DNA from: Clostridium sp. Marseille-P299 | GTDB taxonomy: Bacteria; Bacillota; Clostridia; Lachnospirales; Lachnospiraceae | DNA length: 64,000 nucleotides | Direction of reading: 5' to 3' | NCBI RefSeq assembly: GCF_900078195.1 | Contig: NZ_FJVE01000005.1 | Location: forward strand, 15,001-79,000 | Part shown: in pieces, positions 46,242 through 54,777 of the stretch | Position numbering within the stretch: position 1 is the stretch's first letter | Layout of the letters: each line of letters opens with the position of its first letter | The notes under the pieces: model-generated | What the model was told of the DNA's origin: nothing | The model's database searches: none | The model's input: the letters and a program-made list of their open reading frames with translations, nothing else | Translations under genes and position numbers: made by a program

Positions 46242-46787
46242 CTAGGATCTCAAATACTTTAGTACTTGATAACGCAAAGGCTTTATGATAATTGTTGCTA
46301 TTATAATCTTAATAATATCTCCCAGAATAAATGGAATAACTCCTGCTAACAGTGCTTCTTTCACTCCTAAATCTAATTGCATGCCCAACCATACAGTGCC
46401 AATCCCATAACATCCAATCGTCCCTATTATCATTCCAAGCACTGTAAATAAAATATTTCCATTGGTCTTAGAAATAAAAAAGCCAGTACAAAAGGATATA
46501 ATTAGATAGCCTATGACATAACCACCGGATGGACCTACGATAACCCCAACGCCAGCAGACCAACCAGCAAACACAGGAACTCCTACCATTCCAAGTAATA
46601 TGTAGATAATAACACTAATCGTACCTAACTTATGTCCTAATACCCCTGCACATAAATACACAGCAAACGTTGCGCAAGAGATCGGGACTATACTAAACGG
46701 TAATGGAATTGCAATAGGTGATAGTATACAAAGAATGGCAGCCATCAATGCAATTAATGTTAGTTTTAAAACTCTTTGATTTTTCAT
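46242..46787 (-). CDS. bioY: Biotin ECF transporter S component BioY
   Basis: A 181-residue membrane protein with six hydrophobic segments that binds biotin for uptake. VYLCAGVLGHKLGTISVIIYILLGMVGVPVFAGWSAGVGVIVGPSGGYVIGY is the BioY core. It lacks its own ATPase genes, so it should use the EcfA1-EcfA2-EcfT module at 13.5-16 kb. A BirA-type operator overlaps its promoter, indicating repression when biotin is plentiful. No biotin synthesis genes are nearby. Confidence 0.93.
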   Translation of the reverse strand: MKNQRVLKLTLIALMAAILCILSPIAIPLPFSIVPISCATFAVYLCAGVLGHKLGTISVIIYILLGMVGVPVFAGWSAGVGVIVGPSGGYVIGYLIISFCTGFFISKTNGNILFTVLGMIIGTIGCYGIGTVWLGMQLDLGVKEALLAGVIPFILGDIIKIIIATIIIKPLRYQVLKYLRS

Positions 46788-46822
46788 TGTATTTTAATCC
46801 TCTCATCTTCCTATTTTTTAAC

Positions 46823-46877
46823 ATTATAATTTATCTTATGCAATATTGTCAACTATAATTTATTTATAGGTTAACAA
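46823..46877 (-). promoter_or_regulatory. bioY promoter with BirA-type operator
   Basis: Half-sites TTGTCAAC (46846-46853) and GTTAACAA (46870-46877) form an inverted repeat with a 16-base spacer, like known BirA operators. On the minus strand the first arm contains the -35 TTGACA (46847-46852); TATAAT (46823-46828) follows after 18 bases. Confidence 0.75.
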
Positions 46878-46973
46878 TTAGAATTTAATATTTGCAGAGA
46901 TTCCGATATCTTAACTCTTTTAAGGAAATAAAATAAATAATGTGCTACGCACATACTGATACGCTGTCACAAA

Positions 46974-47023
46974 GGTGACTAACTACCTTAACGTGTCATG
47001 ATCATCCTAAACGGAGCATTTTT
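46974..47023 (+). repeat. Copy B of the 47-nt intergenic repeat
   Basis: TGACTAACTA, CTTAAC, GTGTC, an ATGATCAT palindrome, CCTAAACGGAG and a T-run match the copy at 42173-42222. The palindrome core differs by a paired change (CG to AT). A GTCAC-GTGAC hairpin directly precedes it. It lies between bioY and fba. Confidence 0.6.
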
Positions 47024-47061
47024 TACAGAACAAAGGATTTATACTTTTACTTCTTATAAAT

Positions 47062-47115
47062 AAAAAAGGAAATGAATCTTAGAGATAACCTTACTCTAAA
47101 CATTCATTTCCTTTA
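47062..47115 (-). terminator. Terminator after fba
   Basis: On the minus strand AAGGAAATGAAT plus TTAGAG pair with CTCTAA plus ATTCATTTCCTT, followed by TTTTATTTAT. It lies 35 bases behind fba. Confidence 0.9.
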
Positions 47116-47150
47116 TCTATTACTTTATATATCTAATTATTATAATGTTC

Positions 47151-48014
47151 TTATGCTTTTCCTACTGAACCAAATAATTCCATTTTTTCTTTAACAGTAG
47201 CCTTAATAGCCTCTACACCAGGAGCTAATAACTTACGTGGATCAAATCCTTTTCCTTGTAAGTCTTTTCCTGCTTCAACATAAGTACGAGTTGCAGCTGC
47301 AAATGCTAACTGACACTCAGTATTAACATTAATTTTAGCAACACCTAATGAAATTGCTTTTTTAATCATATCTTCAGGAATACCAGTACCACCATGTAAA
47401 ACTAATGGCATATCACCTGTTAATTGTTGAATTGCATCTAAAGTGTCAAAGCTAAGTCCTGCCCAATTCTCAGGATACTTACCATGAATATTACCAATAC
47501 CTGCTGCAAGCATTGTTACACCAAGATCAGCAATTTGTTTACACTCTGCTGGATCAGCACACTCACCAGCACCAACAACACCATCTTCTTCTCCACCTAT
47601 AGAGCCAACTTCTGCTTCAATAGATAATCCTTTTTCTTCGCAAATTTTAACAAGTTCTGTAGTCTTTGCTACATTCTCATCGATTGGATAATGAGAACCG
47701 TCAAACATAATAGATGAAAAACCTGCGTCGATGCACTTCATACAACCTTCATAACTACCATGATCTAAGTGTAGAGCAACTGGAACTGTAATGTTAAGTT
47801 CCTCATCCATCGCTTTAACCATAGCTGCAACTGTTTTAAATCCAGTCATATATTTTCCTGCTCCCTCGGATACACCAAGAATAACAGGGGAATTTAATTC
47901 TTGCGCTGTCTGTAAGATAGCCTTTGTCCATTCTAAGTTATTAATATTAAACTGTCCTACTGCATACTTTCCAGCCTTAGCCTTAGTAAGCATTTCTTTT
48001 GCTGATACTAACAT
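47151..48014 (-). CDS. fba: Class II fructose-1,6-bisphosphate aldolase
   Basis: A 287-residue glycolytic enzyme cleaving fructose-1,6-bisphosphate into two triose phosphates. The catalytic Asp and a zinc His are in VPVALHLDHGSYEG (about 78-91). Other zinc histidines lie in IGNIHGKYPENW and LVLHGGTGIP; the phosphate loop includes GVAKINVNTECQ. An AAGGAGG site precedes the ATG. An insertion sequence ends 114 bases upstream, just beyond the likely promoter. Confidence 0.93.
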   Translation of the reverse strand: MLVSAKEMLTKAKAGKYAVGQFNINNLEWTKAILQTAQELNSPVILGVSEGAGKYMTGFKTVAAMVKAMDEELNITVPVALHLDHGSYEGCMKCIDAGFSSIMFDGSHYPIDENVAKTTELVKICEEKGLSIEAEVGSIGGEEDGVVGAGECADPAECKQIADLGVTMLAAGIGNIHGKYPENWAGLSFDTLDAIQQLTGDMPLVLHGGTGIPEDMIKKAISLGVAKINVNTECQLAFAAATRTYVEAGKDLQGKGFDPRKLLAPGVEAIKATVKEKMELFGSVGKA

Positions 48015-48089
48015 TTATCTTCCTCCTTTTATTTGTTAAAATTTTGACTATTACGGTGTTTATAAATCAAATCTTTTATCTCTCTTGTT

Positions 48090-48118
48090 ATTATACATTA
48101 AAATTTTTGAAAAAGAAA
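48090..48118 (-). promoter_or_regulatory. Candidate fba promoter next to the insertion sequence
   Basis: On the minus strand TATAAT (48090-48095) lies 17 bases behind a weak TTTCTT -35 box (48113-48118). The insertion sequence begins at 48129, ten bases further upstream, so the core promoter seems spared. Confidence 0.4.
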
Positions 48119-48128
48119 TATAAATATA

Positions 48129-49796
48129 CCTGAATTATTCATGTAAGTAAATAACAAAGTTAATTTACTGATCTTTATATCAGCCCGTTGTTTTTTACTT
48201 TGATTTTATGATTTTACTTTTTTTAACAGTCAAAAAGAAAGGAATTTAACTAAGGTATTATTACTCTCTTTTTTTAACTGCCAATGTGCAACTCACTATC
48301 TACTCTAATAACCTTTGTAGTGGTCTTAGTGAATGTATTTTTGATAAAACCTCATTAAATTCATTTTTATAAGGGCAACTACTGCATAACTTAAAGATTA
48401 GATAGCGTGATTTCTTCGTTAGCCTTGCTGCTATTTTTATAAGTTTTAAACGAATTGTATCAACTTGAAGATGTCTCATCTTCTTTGGTAAAACCATTCG
48501 ACGAAACCAATTGAATATGTTATATGTTAACATATTGATTTGGAGTCGATTTTGATTAGTTATGAAATCATGATTTGGCATAGCATTCATATGAAAGCCT
48601 AGTTTTGCTTCTTTAATCATGTTTTCCATAGTCCCTCGATTACAATAAAAACGTAAAATATCCTGGGCAGGAATCTCCATATTTGTAACGATGAATGTAT
48701 AATTAGCTACCATTACTCCATATGGTTTTTCAATCTTGCAAACAATTCTACGAGGATATGCCCAGCTATCAGCAGCATACATGAATTCAGTATAAGTGCA
48801 AGCGTAATCAACAAGATTATTGTTTAATGATTCCATAAAATCATAAACATCACCTTCAACCATCTTACGTAAGCGTGCTGATTCCTTCATACGAATAGCA
48901 AAACTCACACCATTGGTCTCTAACTTTTCATAAAGCATAACGTCTGCGAAACCACTATCACCTCTTAAGAATAGTTGAGTATCTGGATAATTATCCATAT
49001 ATTCCAATAGGAGAGGATACAAAAAATTATGTGCGTCCTTTGAAGTGTAAGTATTTCCTGGTCTTAACTCAGCCTTTAATAAATCCTTAGTTAACCCATC
49101 AAATACTAATAATGGATGATATCCAACGTTTTGATAATGAGTATTATAGCTACTACCTTCTTGCGAACCATACGTAGTAAATGAAGTAGAGTCGACATCA
49201 AGAATGATCTGTTGTGGTTGTTCATAAGAATAAATCTTCTCACGTAATAGTTGATGAAGAACATCCATCTGCACAATACAGATGTCATCAAGACGATTCA
49301 TAAAACGGCTTATTGTAGGTTGAGATGCCAATCTTTCTTTCGAAAGAATTTGAGTAAATATAGGATCAAAAGCCAATTCATCCGCATCATCATCTTGAAA
49401 GTACCCAGCGATGTTTTGAAAGATACGTTGCATGAGTATGGATGAATCAGAATGAATACGCTGTTTTGTATCAGTACTAAAATTCTCAGCAATGATAGAG
49501 GGGATCTTTAGTTTATTTATATATTCATAGAGTAAAAGTAATCCAGAATCGGAGGAAAGTTCTCCTCCATTAAAATTTATTTTAATACGGTTATTGCATT
49601 CTAAGTGTAAATCCTGTAAACTAGACATATAAGGTTTCTCCTTTGTTTGATTTTGGGTCGCACTTAAATTTTAACAAAGAAGAGGCCTTTTTTCTATATC
49701 TAGATTTCACTTTTTAGGTGAAAGTAATAAATGTATGAAACTCAGTATTAAAAAGGTATTGTATCATGCTAACAAGGTCAGCATGAATAATTCAGG
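48129..49796 (-). mobile_element. IS1380-family insertion sequence, complete
   Basis: A 1668-bp element bounded by perfect 15-bp inverted repeats, CCTGAATTATTCATG at 48129-48143 and its complement at 49782-49796. ATATA flanks both ends as a 5-bp target duplication (48124-48128 and 49797-49801), though the AT-rich target makes its exact length uncertain. It carries one intact transposase gene. The complete ends and frame suggest recent arrival and possible activity. Confidence 0.93.
48300..49628 (-). CDS. IS1380-family transposase
   Basis: A 442-residue DDE transposase of full family length. The first catalytic Asp is in ILDVDSTSFTTYGSQEG (about 141-157), followed by the family block GYHPLLVFDGLTKDLLKAELRPGN. 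The second is in LFLRGDSGFADVMLYEKL, and the Glu in CNRGTMENMIKEAKLGF. No frameshift is needed. Inverted repeats flank the gene at the proper distance. Confidence 0.93.
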   Translation of the reverse strand: MSSLQDLHLECNNRIKINFNGGELSSDSGLLLLYEYINKLKIPSIIAENFSTDTKQRIHSDSSILMQRIFQNIAGYFQDDDADELAFDPIFTQILSKERLASQPTISRFMNRLDDICIVQMDVLHQLLREKIYSYEQPQQIILDVDSTSFTTYGSQEGSSYNTHYQNVGYHPLLVFDGLTKDLLKAELRPGNTYTSKDAHNFLYPLLLEYMDNYPDTQLFLRGDSGFADVMLYEKLETNGVSFAIRMKESARLRKMVEGDVYDFMESLNNNLVDYACTYTEFMYAADSWAYPRRIVCKIEKPYGVMVANYTFIVTNMEIPAQDILRFYCNRGTMENMIKEAKLGFHMNAMPNHDFITNQNRLQINMLTYNIFNWFRRMVLPKKMRHLQVDTIRLKLIKIAARLTKKSRYLIFKLCSSCPYKNEFNEVLSKIHSLRPLQRLLE

Positions 49797-49806
49797 ATAT
49801 ATAGTA

Positions 49807-50013
49807 CTACTGTCTATTTTTCTTCAATTGCTGCTTTAAACGTATAATTTTCAAAAAATCATGTGTATCATTAATACCATAATCTCTTAAGAAAAATTCA
49901 AACTCTTCACCAAATTCGAATTCATCACTTTGCATAAACTCCCAAAGTCTTTCATCAAATTCATCCTCATCAAAGGATCTATCATAGCCTTCCATATATT
50001 CTTGTAATTTCAT
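49807..50013 (-). CDS. Small acidic protein of unknown function
   Basis: A 68-residue protein, very acidic and aromatic in the middle (DRSFDEDEFDERLWEFMQSDEFEFGEEFEFFLRDYG), with a basic end (LKQQLKKNRQ). I do not recognise a family. The start at 50013 is preferred over 50070 because AAGGAG lies seven bases upstream. It lies 63 bases behind the PAP2 gene and may be co-transcribed. The insertion sequence starts only about ten bases behind its stop, so any terminator has been displaced. Confidence 0.6.
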   Translation of the reverse strand: MKLQEYMEGYDRSFDEDEFDERLWEFMQSDEFEFGEEFEFFLRDYGINDTHDFLKIIRLKQQLKKNRQ

Positions 50014-50076
50014 AAAATCACTCCTTTTGTTTATCCTAGCGTGCTTATCCATGCCCTTAAATAAGCACATATATCA

Positions 50077-50964
50077 TTAACTTTCCGTAAAATATCTTTT
50101 AATTATAACAGGATATAAAGCACACACCCAGAGAACCAATAATGCATAACGTACAATGTTTGCAATGATGCTGCCGCCAATTAAATACTTTAATCCAACT
50201 TTGATTGCAACTGCTCCTAATATACCAAGTACAATTTTTAGTATTTTAACTGAATATTTACTGTTTCTCTCCTGAAAACATATAAAACGAGTTTCTATAT
50301 ACCACCCGATAGAAAAACCAATTCCTGCACCGGCCGCTTTACAACAGTCCTCAGCATACTTAAGCTCTATAACTCCAGCCTTTAATAAGACAAGAGCATA
50401 AATCATAACACTACAAGATATTAGTACCATAATGATTGATATCATCAATTTATTTGATTCTAAAAATTCATCCTTAAATATTATATGTGTAAAATATATC
50501 AAAACACTTGATATTAAGAATGAAACAATTACATCTTTCGGAGTATGTACTCCTAAATACATTCTAGAAAATGCAACACCAATAATGATTAATATGCACA
50601 GCAATCGTTTCCATTGCTTTTTTGTATTCATAAATAAGGTCCCAAACAATGCTGTGGCTGATTGTGTGTGACCACTTGGAAAAGAATATCCAGTAGCAGT
50701 TTTTATAGCCGAAGGCACTGGTGTAAAATTTTTATCTAAAATCCAAGGTCTTGGAACTCTAAATGTAATCTTAAGCGTCTGTATCGCCAGTCCTGATAAG
50801 AAATAGGAAAAACAGATACGATATGCTAAGCGCTTATTATAGCACCAATACAAGCTGCATAAAATAGCTAAAACAAATAATTCCTCGCCAAACCAAGTGA
50901 AACACTTAAATACATTGGTTAAGGTATCTGTTCTTATGCCCTCCAAATATCTTAGAAAATCCAT
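50077..50964 (-). CDS. PAP2 superfamily membrane phosphatase
   Basis: A 295-residue protein with about eight membrane segments. The three phosphatase motifs are visible: KITFRVPRP (about 70-78), SFPSGHTQSA (about 95-104) and SRMYLGVHTPKDV (about 138-150). Family members dephosphorylate lipid phosphates such as undecaprenyl diphosphate or phosphatidate. A long C-terminal half with more helices follows; its role is unclear. The start at 50964 (MDFLRYL) has AAGGAG seven bases upstream. Confidence 0.82.
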   Translation of the reverse strand: MDFLRYLEGIRTDTLTNVFKCFTWFGEELFVLAILCSLYWCYNKRLAYRICFSYFLSGLAIQTLKITFRVPRPWILDKNFTPVPSAIKTATGYSFPSGHTQSATALFGTLFMNTKKQWKRLLCILIIIGVAFSRMYLGVHTPKDVIVSFLISSVLIYFTHIIFKDEFLESNKLMISIIMVLISCSVMIYALVLLKAGVIELKYAEDCCKAAGAGIGFSIGWYIETRFICFQERNSKYSVKILKIVLGILGAVAIKVGLKYLIGGSIIANIVRYALLVLWVCALYPVIIKRYFTES

Positions 50965-51091
50965 TGAGGTTCTCCTTTTCATTCATATAAGTTATGCTTT
51001 CCTGCTTCGTCTTTATAATATCAAATTAAACCATAAAATACTAGTGAAAACTTTGCTAAATATAAGCTTAATAAGTGAATTATATTAATTA

Positions 51092-51946
51092 TTATACTAA
51101 GTATTTCACTTTTAGCTTTTGAATCTTATCCTCTGTCATGTTCATTTTTGTACGTATAAATTCGTCAAAGGAACCGTAATCTTTCTCAATGGTATCAAAA
51201 AATGCTTCCAGATAGCTCTTATCTACTCCATTTAACTTAGCTACTAGCTTTAAAACTCGTTCATCAGTTGTTTTTTCACTTACCTGCTTGACAATTTGCT
51301 CTGTTTGATCCTTTAAAAAATCATTGGTTAGTAAAAAATCATTAAATATTGTTTCCATATCAACACCTAATATCCTTAACAATATAGCCGTTGAAGTTCC
51401 TACTCTATCTTTACCTGCGGTACAATGCCACAATATAGCTCCTTCTTCTTGTTCAAGAACGTATAGAAGGAATTTCCTATAATGTTCCAAAGCATACTCA
51501 CTCTCAACAAATTCTGCATATAAGGAGGCTAAACTATCCTCGTTCTCCCCCATCATTTTTACATGATTTAAGAGCATTTCGCTATAGTCAAACTCCTCCT
51601 TAGATAGAGTTTTTTCACTTTCTTTTGTGATTCCAAAAGTTTCATCTCTTAAAATAGGATTATGATAACTGACAACACCAGGAATTTCTGGATCTGGATT
51701 TTGACTACGTTCTGCATCTGTCCTTAAATCTATAATAGTTTTCAAATTGTAATCTTCCACTAAAATTCGTATATCTTCTTCTATTAAGGCACCTAAGGTA
51801 CCACTTCTTATTAATTTTTTAGGTTTTATCCTTTTCCCCTCTACTGTTCTATAACCACCCAAATCACGTGCATTTGGAATAGCTGTTAATGGTATTCTAG
51901 TTCCTTTGATTGAATCCATTTCTGATGTAATTATTTCTCTGCCCAT
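51092..51946 (-). CDS. Tyrosine phosphatase-like protein (Y_phosphatase3 family)
   Basis: A 284-residue cytosolic phosphatase. The P-loop HCTAGKDR (174-181) has catalytic Cys175 and Arg181. NARDLGGYRT (25-34) and the IRSGTL and IIDLRTDAER stretches are the other family marks. Related enzymes act on phosphotyrosine or phosphoinositides. The start at 51946 has GGAGG five bases upstream; that site lies inside the longer frame from 51958. Confidence 0.85.
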   Translation of the reverse strand: MGREIITSEMDSIKGTRIPLTAIPNARDLGGYRTVEGKRIKPKKLIRSGTLGALIEEDIRILVEDYNLKTIIDLRTDAERSQNPDPEIPGVVSYHNPILRDETFGITKESEKTLSKEEFDYSEMLLNHVKMMGENEDSLASLYAEFVESEYALEHYRKFLLYVLEQEEGAILWHCTAGKDRVGTSTAILLRILGVDMETIFNDFLLTNDFLKDQTEQIVKQVSEKTTDERVLKLVAKLNGVDKSYLEAFFDTIEKDYGSFDEFIRTKMNMTEDKIQKLKVKYLV

Positions 51947-52181
51947 ATTCTCCTCCATGTTTGTAATATAGTTTTTCTAATTTCTGCTACTCTACTTATG
52001 TTTATATCATATCATTGATACGGTAAAAAAACATTATATATTCATGGATTTCTGATTTATTTCTGTTTTTCGCAATATTCTACCATCTTTTATATTGTTA
52101 ATACCCTAGATAGTATGTTTTATACTAATTACAGGACAACTTATTATATTGTATCATTTTTTATTCTATACAAAGCAAAGA

Positions 52182-52240
52182 GGACCATTGAACAAACCGA
52201 TGCTAAAATACAGTTTATTCAATGACCCTAATTTATTTTT
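52182..52240 (-). terminator. Terminator after the GH35 gene
   Basis: On the minus strand GGTCATTGAA plus AAAC pair with GTTT plus TTCAATGGTCC around an 18-base loop, followed by TCTTTGCTTTG. The T-run is modest. The plus-strand side is followed by AATTTATTTTT. Confidence 0.6.
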
Positions 52241-52283
52241 CCTATCTATATTTCATACTGATGAAAATTATATATTTACGAGA

Positions 52284-54365
52284 TTAATTTTCAAAAGATA
52301 ATACCTCATGGTACTCATATTGAAGTTTGGCATCTATTATTTTAGCATCACCTTCTTCTGAGAGTTCTGGCCACTGCTCTAGGAATACTTTGGTATCCTT
52401 TTTTAGAGCATTTATTTCTAGCCGATACTTTCTACGAAATTGCAGATGCTTTAAGGATAATTCCCAAGTCTGACCTGTATAAAAATGATCCGCTACTAAC
52501 TCATTTTGATAAAATAACTGTGCAGTGTCACCGATATAATCGATACATATAAATCGATCCGCTACATCATCGGAAATTAATAACTCTAATTCATACACTC
52601 TCTTATCTTTCGATTCAAAGACCAATCGAGTATGAATCAATTCCCTTTCTTTGTCCTTTTCTAGTTCCTTTTCATATATTGTAAATTGACCTTTTTTACC
52701 TGTAACAATATATCCTTTCGGTATATGACTAAGCTCTGGGTAGACTAACATCTTTGGAGATTGTCTGCCGATTATATGTATACCATCATCCATCGTCACA
52801 ATGGCAGAATCACTAATTATTAGATATTCTCTCTCAAGCCATACTTTATATGCATTTTTTGCTTCTTCTCTTGAAATTGTAACTAGCTCCACATTTTCTA
52901 ATTTCCCATTTATTTTATACCCAGGATCACCATCTGTATAGAAAATATAACTCACGCTATCACTGTTTAGTTTACATAGGGGTGTTGCTAATGCAGTTAC
53001 TAATGTTGCCTCACCTAAATCCATATTAAATGGGTAAAAGAAGAAGTCTTTATCTTTTACCGTAATTGCAGGATAAGTAATTGTTTCATCTTCAAGAGAT
53101 ACACTTAATACAACATCTTTATGCTCTGACATTTCATAGTTCTTCTGATAATTGTTAACAAATACATACCCTTTCTTTCCATTATGACGGTATGAAGTTC
53201 TTAAATGTATAAAGTCCGTTTGATCCAATGGATTATCCTTAGGTATGATCGCTGGCATCTCACAAAATTCTTTCCCAAAGTCCTTTATAAACATTGTAAG
53301 CAACTTTAATTCCTTAAAAGTCTCTGATACCTGACCATACTCACGCAATGGAGCATTAAAATCATAATTTAAAATAGGTAAATCGTTAGGATAGCCACTT
53401 TCCCTAGTTTCTTGTAATGTAGTAAGCTTGCCAACCGGATTTGTTCCACCATGATACATGTAGTATCCAAGTAGATTTACACCACTACCGAGCTTAACCA
53501 TAGACATTGCACTAATATCTTTACTATGGGCAATTGGTCTACGATGTTTTGTTACTTGTAAGCCACCACCTAGTTCCGCGGTCAAATATGGGAATTTACT
53601 AATATCAAAGGTAATCCCAGTTCCAAAACCATAATCAGAACCAATATTGTGGTCATTTCTCTCATGCGTAAAAATGTAATTGCCACTTGGTTCTATTTTA
53701 GTCAATCGCTGATCCCATGGAGCCTCACAGTAACCGCCCATAACTGGAAGTAGTCCACCTGTCACTGCACCACCCCAACCTGTGGCTGTATAAAGTGGAA
53801 CATCAAATCCAACACTTTTGGCAATTTTCGTAAGGGTTTTCATATGTTCTTCTCCTTCATCTCCAACGAGACCTCCACAGTGACCATATTCATTTTCAAT
53901 TTGTATTCCTATGATTGGACCTTCATCCTTTAATAAATATCCCTCTACTTGTTCATAAATTTTTTTATAAAAAGCCTCGACTGTTTTAAAGTATGCCTCA
54001 TCATTGCTTCTAACATCAAATTCCTTCTTTAAAATCCAGTCAGGGAATCCACCATTTCTACACTCTGCATGACACCATGGACCAATACGAAGTATCATTG
54101 ATAAACCACATTGCTTTATAGCTTCCACAAACTTACGGAGATCTTTGTTCCCAGAAAAATCATATTCTCCTTCTATCTCTTCATGATGAATCCATAAAAC
54201 GTAGGAAGAGACTACATCCACTCCACCAGCTTTCATCTTATATAATGACTCTTTCCAATACCTATGATCAAATCTAGAATAATGAATCTCTCCCATAATC
54301 GGAAACCAAGGAGCACCATTTTTCGTTAAATACTTCGGGGTTATTCCATACTCTATAGTCTTCAT
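52284..54365 (-). CDS. GH35 family beta-galactosidase
   Basis: A 693-residue glycoside hydrolase. The TIM barrel starts with GAPWFPIMGEIHYSRFDHRYW (18-38), RIGPWCHAECRNGGFPDW (93-110), the acid/base motif ENEYG (157-161) and the nucleophile Glu264 in LTAELGGG. Beta-rich domains fill the second half. No signal peptide is present, so it should cleave imported galactosides in the cytoplasm. The start at 54365 has GGAGG five bases upstream; the longer frame to 54422 is less likely. Confidence 0.88.
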   Translation of the reverse strand: MKTIEYGITPKYLTKNGAPWFPIMGEIHYSRFDHRYWKESLYKMKAGGVDVVSSYVLWIHHEEIEGEYDFSGNKDLRKFVEAIKQCGLSMILRIGPWCHAECRNGGFPDWILKKEFDVRSNDEAYFKTVEAFYKKIYEQVEGYLLKDEGPIIGIQIENEYGHCGGLVGDEGEEHMKTLTKIAKSVGFDVPLYTATGWGGAVTGGLLPVMGGYCEAPWDQRLTKIEPSGNYIFTHERNDHNIGSDYGFGTGITFDISKFPYLTAELGGGLQVTKHRRPIAHSKDISAMSMVKLGSGVNLLGYYMYHGGTNPVGKLTTLQETRESGYPNDLPILNYDFNAPLREYGQVSETFKELKLLTMFIKDFGKEFCEMPAIIPKDNPLDQTDFIHLRTSYRHNGKKGYVFVNNYQKNYEMSEHKDVVLSVSLEDETITYPAITVKDKDFFFYPFNMDLGEATLVTALATPLCKLNSDSVSYIFYTDGDPGYKINGKLENVELVTISREEAKNAYKVWLEREYLIISDSAIVTMDDGIHIIGRQSPKMLVYPELSHIPKGYIVTGKKGQFTIYEKELEKDKERELIHTRLVFESKDKRVYELELLISDDVADRFICIDYIGDTAQLFYQNELVADHFYTGQTWELSLKHLQFRRKYRLEINALKKDTKVFLEQWPELSEEGDAKIIDAKLQYEYHEVLSFEN

Positions 54366-54422
54366 TTTATCCTCCATAGTGCCACTGATAGCATAGTATT
54401 TTGTGAAATGTACTCTAAGCAC

Positions 54423-54700
54423 TTTAATTTGCCAATATACTTTTCTGGCCTATCCTCTTTTTTTATTCAAGCTATATGTACACCAACATTTAATTACTCT
54501 TTCGCTACACTTCAACTAAGGCTTATTTATATCTATTTTTATTTACAAGCTTAACACCCCTTCCTTTATCTGTCAATTCATATAAAATTACTATAATTCA
54601 AATATGAATTTGTGTATTTTGTATATATTTATAATTTATTTACATTTCGTTGCATCAGGTACATCCTTAGCGCACCATGTAGGACATAATTCCTTATATA
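54423..54700. other. Gene-free stretch upstream of the GH35 gene, 54423-54700
   Basis: AT-rich. On the minus strand TTGACA, 17 bases and TAAGCT (near 54545-54580) may be a weak promoter for the GH35 gene. ACATCCTTAGCG near 54660 faintly recalls the core of the 47-nt intergenic repeat. Confidence 0.35.
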
Positions 54701-54750
54701 TGAAAAAAAGCTTATGAGAAAGTACAAGCCTTTCGCATAAGCTTTTTATA
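54700..54750 (-). terminator. Terminator of the rpoB-rpoC operon
   Basis: On the minus strand AAAAAGCTTATG and GAAAG pair with CTTTC and CATAAGCTTTTT, followed by TTTCATATAT. It lies about 30 bases behind rpoC. Confidence 0.9.
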
Positions 54751-54777
54751 GTATTAAAGATTATATCTTATTTTGTC

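Noticed and set aside
54657..54690. Third copy of the 47-nt intergenic repeat
   Set aside because: Only about ten bases (ACATCCTTAGC) resemble the core; the palindrome and the TGACTAACTA start are absent.
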